The position numbers were made by a program, and so were the translations under genes. This document shows, piece by piece, positions 33,960-42,178 of a DNA stretch of 64,000 bases. Under the pieces are notes generated by a model. The model ran no database searches and was not told where the DNA came from. It was given only the letters and a program-made list of their open reading frames with translations. Source of the stretch: Pseudomonadota bacterium (GTDB taxonomy: Bacteria; Pseudomonadota; Alphaproteobacteria; Caulobacterales; Caulobacteraceae); NCBI GenBank assembly GCA_023451375.1, contig JAEXZS010000015.1, forward strand, positions 1 to 64,000, written 5' to 3'. The stretch's first letter is position 1. Each line of letters starts with the position of its first letter.

Positions 33960-35507
33960 ATGGGGAAAAGTCAGACAAAAAGGTCGGAGATGGCGGGTCA
34001 GGCAGGGCGGGACGCTGGCATCAGGGATGTGGTCATCGTCGGCGGCGGAACCGCCGGCTGGATGAGCGCGGCGGCCCTGGCGGTGATGATCGCCCCCGCC
34101 GGGGTGCGCGTCACCCTGATTGAGTCCAGCGAGATCGGGACGGTCGGCGTGGGCGAATCCACCCTGCCGCACATCCGCGACTTCAACCGGCGCCTGGCCG
34201 TGGACGAGGCCGAGTTCATGCGGGCGACCCGCGCCACCTTCAAATTGGCCATCCGTTTCGACGACTGGGCGCGGATCGGCGACAGCTATTTCCATCCCTT
34301 CGGCGACTACGGCGCGCCCGGCGGCGCGGTTCCCTTCCATCACTACTGGCTGCGCGGTCGGCAGGCCGGCGACGTAGGATCGCTGGACGACTACGCCCTG
34401 CCGATCGTCGCGGCGCGCGCCGGGCGCTTCGGGCCGCCGGCCGAGGATGCGCGCTCGATCCTGTCGACCTTCGACTACGCCTATCACCTGGACGCCACCC
34501 TCTATGCGGGCTTTCTGCGGCGCTTCGCCGAGGCGCGGGGCGTGACGCGGATCGACGGCCGGATCACCGCGGTGGCGCAGGACGGCGAGGCGGGGACCCT
34601 CCGATCGGTGACGCTGGAGGACGGGCGCGAGGTCGCGGGCGACCTCTTCATCGACTGTTCGGGCTTCCGCGGGCTGCTGATCGAACAGACGCTGAAGGGC
34701 GGCTACACCGACTGGTCGCACTGGCTGCCGTGCGATCGGGCCGTGGCCATCCCGTGCGTCGCCGGCGAGGGCCCCACCGCGCCCTTCACCCGCGCGCAGG
34801 CGCTGGAGGCGGGGTGGCGCTTCCGCATTCCGCTGCAGCACCGGGTCGGCAACGGCTATGTCTATTCCAGCGCCTTTCTGGAGGCCGAGGCGGCGGAGGC
34901 GCGGCTGAGGGGCCTGTTGGAAGGCGAGGCGCTGCGGCCGGCCAACCACCTGCGTTTCCAGGCGGGCCAGAGGACGCGGAACTGGATCGCCAACTGCGTC
35001 TCTGTCGGGCTCGCCTCGGGCTTCATCGAGCCGCTGGAATCGACCAGCATCTATCTGATCCAGGCCTCGATCTCGAAGCTGGTCGAGCTGTGGCCGTCCG
35101 GGCCGCGCGACACGGCGGCGGCGCGGGAGTTCAACCGCCAGATGGATGCCCAATACGCGCGCATCCGCGACTTCATCATCCTGCACTATGCGGCGACCGA
35201 GCGGGAAGACGCGCCCTTCTGGCGCGCGGTGCGCGAGACGCCGCCGCCGGACAGCCTGGCCGAGAAGGTCGAACTGTTCCGCGAGAAGGGGGTGGTTCAG
35301 ACCTATGACGAGGGCCTGTTCCGGTATCCCTCCTGGGCGGCGGTCTATCTGGGCCAGCGGGTCGAGCCGCGCCACATCCACGCCCTGGCCGCGGCCGAGG
35401 ACGCCGGCCGCGTCGCCGCCGGCCTGCAGCGGCTGCGCGGCGCAGTCCGACAGGCGGCGGAGAGCCTGCCGACGCAGGACGCCTATATCGCCGGCTACTG
35501 CGCCTGA
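33960..35507 (+). CDS. Flavin-dependent halogenase-like protein 1 (variant WxFxIP motif)
   Basis: A 515-residue tryptophan-halogenase-family protein. The FAD motif VVIVGGGTAGWM is at 24-35, the expected catalytic Lys is K95 in TFKLAIRF, and the late motif is FIEPLESTSI with E360. The halogenase signature W-x-W-x-I-P is altered here to WRFRIP (286-291), so the second Trp is Phe. Relatives at 39-42 kb keep both Trp. It stands alone on the plus strand and overlaps the convergent GH9 gene by 13 bases. Real halogenation, bromination in particular, is known for BrvH-type relatives; this copy may be altered in activity. Confidence 0.85.
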   Translation: MGKSQTKRSEMAGQAGRDAGIRDVVIVGGGTAGWMSAAALAVMIAPAGVRVTLIESSEIGTVGVGESTLPHIRDFNRRLAVDEAEFMRATRATFKLAIRFDDWARIGDSYFHPFGDYGAPGGAVPFHHYWLRGRQAGDVGSLDDYALPIVAARAGRFGPPAEDARSILSTFDYAYHLDATLYAGFLRRFAEARGVTRIDGRITAVAQDGEAGTLRSVTLEDGREVAGDLFIDCSGFRGLLIEQTLKGGYTDWSHWLPCDRAVAIPCVAGEGPTAPFTRAQALEAGWRFRIPLQHRVGNGYVYSSAFLEAEAAEARLRGLLEGEALRPANHLRFQAGQRTRNWIANCVSVGLASGFIEPLESTSIYLIQASISKLVELWPSGPRDTAAAREFNRQMDAQYARIRDFIILHYAATEREDAPFWRAVRETPPPDSLAEKVELFREKGVVQTYDEGLFRYPSWAAVYLGQRVEPRHIHALAAAEDAGRVAAGLQRLRGAVRQAAESLPTQDAYIAGYCA

Positions 35508-37309
35508 GGATCGATGAAGGCGGCGACCCAGACCAGGGGCGCGTTCCAGTTGATGGCCACCTCGTTCAGCGCGTAGGAGTCGATGTGGTCGGCCCAGCAG
35601 GCGAGGGGCGCGCAGCGCCCCTGCATCGACTTGGCTACCTCGTCGGCCATGTTGGTGTTGTTCGGCCCGCCCGACAGGGCTCCGGCCGGCGGTTCGGGCC
35701 AGTCCGGGCCCGCGCCCGCCGCCCAGAAGCGATGGTGCGGATGGCGCATCGCCCGTTCGCCCCAGCCGGAGATGAACGACTGGTCCAGCGGATTGCGGCC
35801 CAGCAGATAGTCCAGGCTGGCGACGACGCCCTGTCGGAAGGCGGCCTCGCCGGTGAAATCGTGGGCCAGGCCCAGGATCATTGCGCGGTTCATCAGCACG
35901 CTGTTCGAGCCCCATTCGAAGCGATCGCCCCCCCGCGGGAAGGCGTAGCCCTGGGTCTTCGCCTCGGCGAGATACTGGCGGGCGGCGGCGACTAGGTTGT
36001 CGCGAGCGGTCCGGCGTTCCGCTTCGGACAAGCGCGGCGCCGACGCCAGGGTGACGGTCCCAAGCGCGGCCGTCTGGGCGAAAGCGGGATCGCCCGTGGC
36101 GGAGGCGCCCGAGCGCGGCCCGCCTAGCCAATAGGTCGAGGCGCGGGCGTCGGCTTCATAGGCCGCCTCGCCCGTCGTGGCCCAAAGCTCCGCCGCCGCC
36201 CAGTAGAATTCGTCCGCCGGCCCTCTGTCGCCATAGGGGCCTCCGCCGTCGAAGCGGCCGTCGGCGAATAGGTCTGGATGAGCCTTGGCGGCGGCATAGG
36301 CTGTCCGCGCGGCGGCCAGGCATCGGTCGGCGAAGGCGGCGTCGATGTCGCGCCAGACGCGGGCGCACTGGGCCCCGACGGCGGCCAGGTTCAGCGTCGC
36401 CGCCGTGCTGGGCGGATAGAGGAAGCGTGGCTGCGGATCGTCGGCGGGCGCCATCGGCAGGGCCGTCCAGGCGCGGTCGTGCACCTTGTGATGAACCAGA
36501 CCGCCCGCGTCGACCATGCGCGGAACCTCATCCACCAGCACGGCCGCGCGGGCGCCCTCGGGGACCTGCATGCGCAGCAGGAACTCCAACTGGAAGCGCG
36601 CTTCGTTCAGCAGATCGTCGACGTCGTCGCCGGCCTCGGGGATGTCGGCGGTCCCGTCTGCGAATGGCGACAGCCCGAGCCGCTGGGCGCGCTCGTGGGC
36701 GTGGACCAGGGTCCAGACGGCGATGCCGCCGTTGACGACATACTTGCCGTGGTCGCCCGCGTCATACCAGCCGCCCGTCACGTCCAGCCGATAGTCGCAG
36801 CCCGGCCAGTCGACGCCGCGCTGATCCCGGCCGGAGAAGCAGGTGACGACCTCCTGCGGATGACCGGCGGGGCGGGCAAGGTCGGGGCGGGCGACATGCG
36901 CCGCCAGGATCGGGACGCCGGCGCGGTTCTGATAGAAATAGGCCAGCGCGTCGCGCTTCAGGTCGGCGAACGGGCGCTGGGCGACGCGAAAGGCGCGGCG
37001 CCGGTCGCCGACGATCAGGCTGTAGTCGCCCTCGGGCAGGGGAGCGACCTCGATCTGGTGCACGCGTTCGCCGGACGCGGCGTCAAGGCCGAAGGGATGG
37101 GTGCGGCCCTCGGCCCGCGTGGCCCCGGCGGCGTCGAGAACGCGCCATGCCAGCGGCCCTTCATCTTCGGCGGCCAGCGTCATGCCGATGGGACCGCCCG
37201 CCTCATAACCCGACTGGTTCAGGCGAAGGGCGGGCAGGTCAGCCGCCTGTGCGGGCGCGGCGAGGATCAGGGCCGTGGTCGCGGCGCAGGCGAAAAGGAC
37301 GGCCTTCAT
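35495..37309 (-). CDS. Glycoside hydrolase family 9 protein (endoglucanase-type)
   Basis: 604 residues with a signal peptide (cleavage likely after AQA at 22). An Ig-like N-terminal CelD_N domain (about 25-110) is followed by the GH9 (alpha/alpha)6 barrel. Catalytic Asp residues are in TGGWYDAGDHGKYVVNGG (D183, D186). HPHHRFW and the C-terminal catalytic Glu segment SYALNEVAINWNAPLVW are intact. GH9 enzymes cleave beta-1,4-glucans, some also mixed-linkage glucan. It shares an ATGA overlap with the small secreted protein upstream, so the two are co-translated and probably act together outside the cytoplasm. Confidence 0.9.
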   Translation of the reverse strand: MKAVLFACAATTALILAAPAQAADLPALRLNQSGYEAGGPIGMTLAAEDEGPLAWRVLDAAGATRAEGRTHPFGLDAASGERVHQIEVAPLPEGDYSLIVGDRRRAFRVAQRPFADLKRDALAYFYQNRAGVPILAAHVARPDLARPAGHPQEVVTCFSGRDQRGVDWPGCDYRLDVTGGWYDAGDHGKYVVNGGIAVWTLVHAHERAQRLGLSPFADGTADIPEAGDDVDDLLNEARFQLEFLLRMQVPEGARAAVLVDEVPRMVDAGGLVHHKVHDRAWTALPMAPADDPQPRFLYPPSTAATLNLAAVGAQCARVWRDIDAAFADRCLAAARTAYAAAKAHPDLFADGRFDGGGPYGDRGPADEFYWAAAELWATTGEAAYEADARASTYWLGGPRSGASATGDPAFAQTAALGTVTLASAPRLSEAERRTARDNLVAAARQYLAEAKTQGYAFPRGGDRFEWGSNSVLMNRAMILGLAHDFTGEAAFRQGVVASLDYLLGRNPLDQSFISGWGERAMRHPHHRFWAAGAGPDWPEPPAGALSGGPNNTNMADEVAKSMQGRCAPLACWADHIDSYALNEVAINWNAPLVWVAAFIDPQAQ

Positions 37310-37890
37310 TGAGCGTTCCGGGGCAGTTTGGCGGGATCGTAGTTCTGGCCGAAGTTCAGCAGCAGGGCCGGACCCAGCTCGACCGTCTGGTCGGCGCCGG
37401 CAAGGTGGACGGACAGGTTGGTGGAGCCGGCCGCATGGTCTTTCGCAGCCACGCCCGAGGCGTAGATCATGCCCCAGGCGGGGCCGATGGATCCGGCGTC
37501 CTCCGCCAGAGCCGCATAGGGCGGCGTGTTTTCCTGGACCCGCAGCGGGATGCGGCTGGACGACGCGCCTTCCGGAGCGACGGCCAGGCGAGCCCAGACC
37601 GCGAGCAGGATGGTGTCGCCCTGCTTAATCGCGCCGCTTATCGGCATCTGGGCCGCGACATCCCACGGCTGGTTCGAGCGGCGGGCGACGACGCGGACGG
37701 CGCGGTCGCCGAGCACCCCTTCGGCGCGCTGCGGTCGCGGCGCCCGGGCGACGCCCAGCACCTGCCAGCTGTCCACGCTGGGGTTGTTGACGAGGTACTG
37801 CAGGATATCGTCATCCTGCGCCCGAGCGGACGCAGACGGCGCGATCGCGATGAGAACGGCCGCGGCCGCGCCTAGGATTCTGTTGAGCAT
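37306..37890 (-). CDS. Small secreted protein, carbohydrate-binding-module-like
   Basis: 194 residues with a signal peptide (MLNRILGAAAAVLIAIAPSA, cleavage near ARA-QDD). The rest is a single beta-sandwich-like domain (RAVRVVARRSNQPWDVAAQM, ILLAVWARL, ending LLLNFGQNYDPAKLPRN). This resembles the CBM4/9-like or galactose-binding domains attached to plant-wall hydrolases, often in xylanases of Caulobacterales. Here it is separate and encoded directly ahead of the GH9 gene. It could target the hydrolase to polysaccharide; binding is inferred from fold pattern only. Confidence 0.6.
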   Translation of the reverse strand: MLNRILGAAAAVLIAIAPSASARAQDDDILQYLVNNPSVDSWQVLGVARAPRPQRAEGVLGDRAVRVVARRSNQPWDVAAQMPISGAIKQGDTILLAVWARLAVAPEGASSSRIPLRVQENTPPYAALAEDAGSIGPAWGMIYASGVAAKDHAAGSTNLSVHLAGADQTVELGPALLLNFGQNYDPAKLPRNAQ

Positions 37891-37922
37891 GGTCGCCTCC
37901 CCGCAGGATCTGCGCCCTGCCG

Positions 37923-37946
37923 CTCAATACTCAGACAAATATTGAG
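37923..37946 (-). promoter_or_regulatory. Palindrome with ACTCAGAC core upstream of the CBM-like/GH9 operon
   Basis: CTCAATA (37923-37929) and TATTGAG (37940-37946) are perfect inverted arms around CTCAGACAAA. The core ACTCAGAC (37929-37936) recurs in the promoters of halogenase 3 and the aldehyde dehydrogenase gene. It lies 33 bases upstream of the CBM-like gene start. Confidence 0.35.
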
Positions 37947-37960
37947 GCGCTTGGCAAGTC

Positions 37961-38980
37961 TCAGCCTCGGCTGAGGGCGGCGACGATGAAACGCCGGATG
38001 CGATCCAGGGTCGCGGGCGTGAGCGGGCCGAGGACGCCGCGTCGGGTCACCGGCAGGTGGGCGTGCGTCTCCTCGTCGGCCTCGAACACATAGTGGTCGT
38101 AGAAGGCGCGCCACGCCCGGCGACGCTCCGCCGGAAGGCCGCGCAGGGCCGCGAGGCTGAGCACCATGGCGTCAAACGGCGAAGGCGATCCCGGCGGGCC
38201 GACGTCCCACCAGTAGTTGACCAGCATGCTCAGCGACGCCGTCGCCCGCACGTGGTGCCACCACAGCGACGGTATGAACAGGGCGTCGCCCGGCTCCAGC
38301 ACGGCATGACGCGCCGCTTCGGCGGCGGCCTCGAACCGGGGATAGGCCGCGCGCCCGTCGCCCCGATCGAACTGGACGAGGCTGATCGGCTGTCCCGCCG
38401 GGGTGAAGTCCAAAGGGCCGACATAGAGATTGGCGACCTGCTCGGGCGGAAACAGGGTGAAGACCCGCCGCCCGCCCACGGCGCAGGCCAGGTTGTCGGA
38501 CAGGTCGTAGTGGGTCTGGACTGTGGTGGCGTTGCCGATCCAAAGGCGCGGCTCGACGCCGCCCGGAACGCCGGGAGCGGGATTGGCGGCGGCGAAGTCC
38601 GGCAGCAGGGCCGAGGCCGGGACCGAACCCATGTAGTACATCGGCGGGCGCGCCTGCCGCGCCGCTTCGTCCAGGGCGGACAGCAGGTCGGTCAGCGACC
38701 GGCGCGTCCGCTCGAAATTGAAGCCGCTGAGATCGGCGTTGTAGAAGGGGCGGCCCTCGATCTCCGGCGGCCCGACGAACATGTCGCCCTCGCCGCCGCG
38801 ATCCAGCGCGCGCAGACAGTCCGCCAGACGATCCTCCCTCGCCGCCCGCACGACGGGCCAGGCGTCCACCAGGCCCCGCAACACCACGGGACGCCCTTCG
38901 GCGGCGCAGGCGGCGACATCGGCCGGCGTGGCCGCCGTGATCTCCGGCAGGGGACGGCCCAGAAGGGCGGGAAGGGTCAC
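37961..38980 (-). CDS. Cupin-like (JmjC/cupin_8) domain protein 1
   Basis: 339 residues from a GTG at 38980 that overlaps the halogenase 2 stop (GTGA); sequence farther upstream in this frame is a shadow of that halogenase. The Fe(II)/2-oxoglutarate-type core is visible: N-terminal GRPVVLRGLVDAWPVV, metal-ligand motif HYD in TVQTHYDLSDNLACAV, then FPPEQVANLYVGPLD and LEPGDALFIPSLWWHHV with the distal His. Such proteins recur beside TonB receptors and halogenases in plant-polysaccharide loci. It is probably an oxygenase; the substrate is unknown. A paralogue is at 45449. Confidence 0.82.
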   Translation of the reverse strand: MTLPALLGRPLPEITAATPADVAACAAEGRPVVLRGLVDAWPVVRAAREDRLADCLRALDRGGEGDMFVGPPEIEGRPFYNADLSGFNFERTRRSLTDLLSALDEAARQARPPMYYMGSVPASALLPDFAAANPAPGVPGGVEPRLWIGNATTVQTHYDLSDNLACAVGGRRVFTLFPPEQVANLYVGPLDFTPAGQPISLVQFDRGDGRAAYPRFEAAAEAARHAVLEPGDALFIPSLWWHHVRATASLSMLVNYWWDVGPPGSPSPFDAMVLSLAALRGLPAERRRAWRAFYDHYVFEADEETHAHLPVTRRGVLGPLTPATLDRIRRFIVAALSRG

Positions 38981-40485
38981 GCCGCGCAGTTCCGGCGGAT
39001 GAACTCGGCGTGCATCGGCATCTGGTCGGCGCAGGTGCGCATCACGCGGCGGATCTCGGCCAAACGGCGCTGGGTCTCCTCCAGCGACAGCACCTCGGCG
39101 ACGGGATCGAAACGCTTGGGCTTCAGCCCCTGGCCGATCATGACGGCGAACCAGCTGGTGTCGTTGAACAGCTCGTCGTTCTCGCGAAAGATCCGGCCTG
39201 TCGCCTCGAACAGCCGGTACTTCTCCTTCAGGCTGTCCGGCACGTCCATGTCGCGGCAAGACCGCCAGAACGCCGTGTCGTCCCGTTCTGTCAGGTGATA
39301 GTGCATGATGATGAAGTCGCGGACCTGCTCCATCTCGAGCCGGCTCATCCGGTTGAACCGGTCGATGTCCGCCTGCGGGAAGGTGCGGTCGGGGAACATC
39401 TGAAGCAGCTTGGCGATGCCGCTCTGGATCAGGTGGATGCTGGTTGATTCCAGCGGCTCGATGAAGCCGGACGCCAGCCCCAGGGCGACGCAGTTCTTGA
39501 CCCAGGCCTGTTTGCGCCGGCCGGTGACGAAACGCAGGAAGCGCGGATCGGCCAAGGGCGCGCCGTCCAGATTGGCCAGCAGCGTCCCGGCCGCCTCATC
39601 ATCCGAGATGTGGCCGCTGGAATAGACATAGCCGTTGCCGGTGCGATGCTGCAGGGGAATGCGCCACTGCCAGCCCGCGTCGCGGGCGGTGGAACGAGTA
39701 TAGGGGGTGAAGATCGGCGCGCTCTCGCACGGCACGGCCGCCGCCCGATCGCAGGGCAGCCACTGGGTCCAGTCCTCGTAGCCGGCCTTCAGCGTCTGTT
39801 CGATCAGCAGGCCCCGGAAGCCGGAGCAGTCGATGAACAACTCGCCCTCCATCCGTTCGCCGCTTTCCAGCACCACGGCCTCGATGAAGCCGTCGGCGGG
39901 GCGCTGCTCGACGCGGACGATCTTGCCCTCCTGCCGGCGCACGCCGCGCGCCTCGGCGAAGCCGCGCAGGAAGCGGGCGTAGAGGCCGGCGTCGAAATGG
40001 AAGGCGTAGGCGATCTTCGACAGGGGCGACTTGGGGCCGGCGTCGACGGCGCGCATGAAGCGGTTCTGTTCGGCTGCGACCGCCTGCAGCGAATAGTCGG
40101 CTATGGCATGCCGATCGCCCGCCTGCGCCAGCCTGAGCCAGAAGGCGTGAAAGGAGACGCCCTCCATATCCACGCCATAGGGGCCGAACGGGTGGAAGTA
40201 GGTGTGGCCCTTGCGGCCCCAGTCGACGAACTCGATGCCCAGCTTGAAACTGCCCTGGGTCTTCCTGACGAAGTCATCCTCATCCAGGCCGAGCATGCGG
40301 TTGAAGACGCCGATCTGGGGGATGGTCGCCTCGCCGACCCCGACGATGCCGATCTCGTCGGATTCGATCAGCACGATCTCGGCGTAGCCGGGCCCCAGCA
40401 GCTTGCCCAGCGCGGCGGCGGTCATCCACCCGGCGGTCCCGCCGCCGACGATGACGATCTTGCGGATGCGCAGGTCGTCCATCAT
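38977..40485 (-). CDS. Flavin-dependent halogenase-like protein 2
   Basis: 502 residues. FAD motif VIVGGGTAGWM is at 11-21, the likely catalytic Lys is K81 (SFKLGIEF), the intact signature WQWRIP is at 272-277, and E346 lies in FIEPLESTSI. The numbering happens to match that of well-studied tryptophan halogenases. It overlaps halogenase 3 upstream (ATGA at 40482-40485) and the cupin-like gene downstream (GTGA), so the three are translationally coupled. All expected catalytic residues are present, so activity is plausible. The substrate and the flavin reductase partner are not apparent. Confidence 0.88.
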   Translation of the reverse strand: MMDDLRIRKIVIVGGGTAGWMTAAALGKLLGPGYAEIVLIESDEIGIVGVGEATIPQIGVFNRMLGLDEDDFVRKTQGSFKLGIEFVDWGRKGHTYFHPFGPYGVDMEGVSFHAFWLRLAQAGDRHAIADYSLQAVAAEQNRFMRAVDAGPKSPLSKIAYAFHFDAGLYARFLRGFAEARGVRRQEGKIVRVEQRPADGFIEAVVLESGERMEGELFIDCSGFRGLLIEQTLKAGYEDWTQWLPCDRAAAVPCESAPIFTPYTRSTARDAGWQWRIPLQHRTGNGYVYSSGHISDDEAAGTLLANLDGAPLADPRFLRFVTGRRKQAWVKNCVALGLASGFIEPLESTSIHLIQSGIAKLLQMFPDRTFPQADIDRFNRMSRLEMEQVRDFIIMHYHLTERDDTAFWRSCRDMDVPDSLKEKYRLFEATGRIFRENDELFNDTSWFAVMIGQGLKPKRFDPVAEVLSLEETQRRLAEIRRVMRTCADQMPMHAEFIRRNCAA

Positions 40486-41996
40486 GCGGCCTCCGGCGCG
40501 GCGCAGAAACGGGCGATGACCTCCGCCTGTCGCGGCATGGCGTCGACGACCGCGCGGATGCGAGCGTGGATGTCGACCGCTGCGCGTTCGATCAGGTGAA
40601 GGGGCAGGGCGTCGGCCAGAGGGTCATGGCCTGCAGGGGTAACGTCCTGGCCCAGCAGCACGGCCAGCCAACTGGCCTCGGCGAACAGCTCGTCCTCGTG
40701 GCGGAACAGGCGGCCCTTGTGGCGGAACAGTTCCATGCGGCGCTCCAGGCTGTCGGGGATCGGCATGGCGCGGCAGTAGTCCCACAACGGCTCGCCGACC
40801 CGGCCGTTGGCCTTGTAGTGCAGGATGATGAAGTCCCGGACCTGCTCGATCTGCAGATTGGTCAGCCGGTTGTACTCGGCGATGTCGCGCGGATCGAAGC
40901 CCTGGTCGGGGAACAGGGCCAGCAGCTTGGTGATCCCGGCCTGGATCATGTGGATGCTGGTCGATTCCAGCGGCTCCAGGAAGCCGGACGCCAGACCTAG
41001 GGCGACGCAGTTCTTGATCCAGGCCTGTCTGCGGCGACCGGCGGTGAAGGCGAGACGGCGCGGCTCGGCCAGGGGCGGACCCTCCAGGTTCGCCAGCAGG
41101 GCGTCGCGGGCGTCGTCGTCGGAGATATGGGCGCTGGAGTAGACATAGCCGTTGCCCACCCGGTGCTGCAGCGGGATGCGCCAGCGCCATCCCGCGCGCG
41201 CCGCCGTGACCCGGGTTGCGGGCGTCAGGTCGTCCGGGTCGCGGTGGGCGCAGGGCGCAGCCACGGCGCGATCGCACAGCAGCCAATGGCTCCAGTCGTC
41301 ATAGCCGGCCTGCAGCGTCTGCTCGATCAGCAGCCCCCGAAAGCCCGAGCAGTCGATGAACAGGTCGCCGGCGAGGCGCCGTCCGTTTTCCAGCACGACG
41401 GCGGCGATGAAGCCGTCCTGCGGCCGCTGCTCGACCGAGACCACCTTGCCCTCGTGCCGGGTCACGCCGCGCTGCTCGCTGTAGCGGCGCAGATAGGCGG
41501 CGTAGAAGCCGGCGTCGAAGTGATAGGCCCAGGCGGTCTGGGTCATCGGCGTACGCGGGTCGCCCGGGCCGAAGCGGCCCTCGCGCGCCGCCGTCTCGCA
41601 CACGCTGTACTCGGCCAGCGGCGCCGCCCGGCCCAGGTCGTGCAACCGTCTCCAGACCTGATGGAACTTCACCCCGTCGATGTCGGCTCCGAAGGTTCCA
41701 AACGGATGCATGTAGGCGTGGCCGGGCCGCATCCAATCGATGAACTCGATGCCCAGCTTGAAGGTGCCCCGCGTCGAGCGAACGAAGTCGGCCTCGTCCA
41801 GCCCGAGCATGGCGTTGAAGGTGCGCAGCGGCGGGATCGTGGCCTCGCCGACGCCCACCGTGCCGATCACCTCCGATTCCACCAGGGTGATGCGCGTCAC
41901 CCCGTTCCCAGACAGCCGCGACAGAGCCGCCGCCGCCATCCATCCTGCGGTCCCGCCGCCGACGATGACCACGTCTCGAATCGGCGCGTTCGCCAT
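40482..41996 (-). CDS. Flavin-dependent halogenase-like protein 3
   Basis: 504 residues from ATG 41996 (MANAPIRDVVIVGGGTAGWM), chosen because a strong GGGAGGGA sits just upstream; in-frame codons farther upstream run into the promoter. K80 (TFKLGIEF), WRWRIP at 270-275 and FLEPLESTSI are intact. It is clearly paralogous to halogenase 2, with shared blocks such as FIDCSGFRGLLIEQTLQAGY. It heads a three-gene minus-strand operon divergent from the TonB-dependent receptor and shares the receptor's promoter region. Confidence 0.88.
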   Translation of the reverse strand: MANAPIRDVVIVGGGTAGWMAAAALSRLSGNGVTRITLVESEVIGTVGVGEATIPPLRTFNAMLGLDEADFVRSTRGTFKLGIEFIDWMRPGHAYMHPFGTFGADIDGVKFHQVWRRLHDLGRAAPLAEYSVCETAAREGRFGPGDPRTPMTQTAWAYHFDAGFYAAYLRRYSEQRGVTRHEGKVVSVEQRPQDGFIAAVVLENGRRLAGDLFIDCSGFRGLLIEQTLQAGYDDWSHWLLCDRAVAAPCAHRDPDDLTPATRVTAARAGWRWRIPLQHRVGNGYVYSSAHISDDDARDALLANLEGPPLAEPRRLAFTAGRRRQAWIKNCVALGLASGFLEPLESTSIHMIQAGITKLLALFPDQGFDPRDIAEYNRLTNLQIEQVRDFIILHYKANGRVGEPLWDYCRAMPIPDSLERRMELFRHKGRLFRHEDELFAEASWLAVLLGQDVTPAGHDPLADALPLHLIERAAVDIHARIRAVVDAMPRQAEVIARFCAAPEAA

Positions 41997-42109
41997 CTGA
42001 TTCCCTCCCCGACAAGCTCTCTTTCGGAGCGTTTCGCCCTCGACCATCCGCTCGCCGATCGATGAAATCAACGGGCTTGCGTGATCGCAAATAGTGGGAT
42101 ACGCAGATT

Positions 42110-42117
42110 ACTCAGAC
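42110..42117 (-). promoter_or_regulatory. ACTCAGAC motif in the halogenase 3 / receptor divergent region
   Basis: TACTCAGACA here (42109-42118) is a ten-base match to the site upstream of the CBM-like gene and has the same orientation relative to the minus-strand operon. No inverted arms are seen at this copy. It lies about 115 bases upstream of the halogenase 3 start. Confidence 0.3.
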
Positions 42118-42134
42118 ATTTCATCGCTGCCAGA

Positions 42135-42148
42135 TGGTAGTGCTAACA
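42135..42148. promoter_or_regulatory. Candidate LacI-family operator upstream of the TonB-dependent receptor
   Basis: TGGTAGTGCTAACA is a near-palindrome matching the sites at 50350 and 63229 except for small changes (central GT in place of GC). It lies 30 bases upstream of the receptor start, in the region it shares with the halogenase operon. LacI proteins commonly bind such TAGCGCTA-centred palindromes. Confidence 0.6.
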
Positions 42149-42178
42149 AAAGAAGTGCTGACTTGGGGAGGGTAAATC

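Noticed and set aside
33954..36131. A 725-residue minus-strand open frame across halogenase 1 and the GH9 gene end
   Set aside because: Shadow of the halogenase on one side and of GH9 in another frame on the other; both real genes have intact motifs.
37960..37975. Hairpin CTCAGCC/GGCTGAG at the end of cupin 1 as a terminator
   Set aside because: The stem has only a two-base gap, overlaps the stop codon and has no U tract; too weak to call.
33960..41996. The halogenases as part of a natural-product gene cluster
   Set aside because: No NRPS, PKS, terpene, RiPP or other assembly genes are near; the context is TonB uptake and polysaccharide breakdown.
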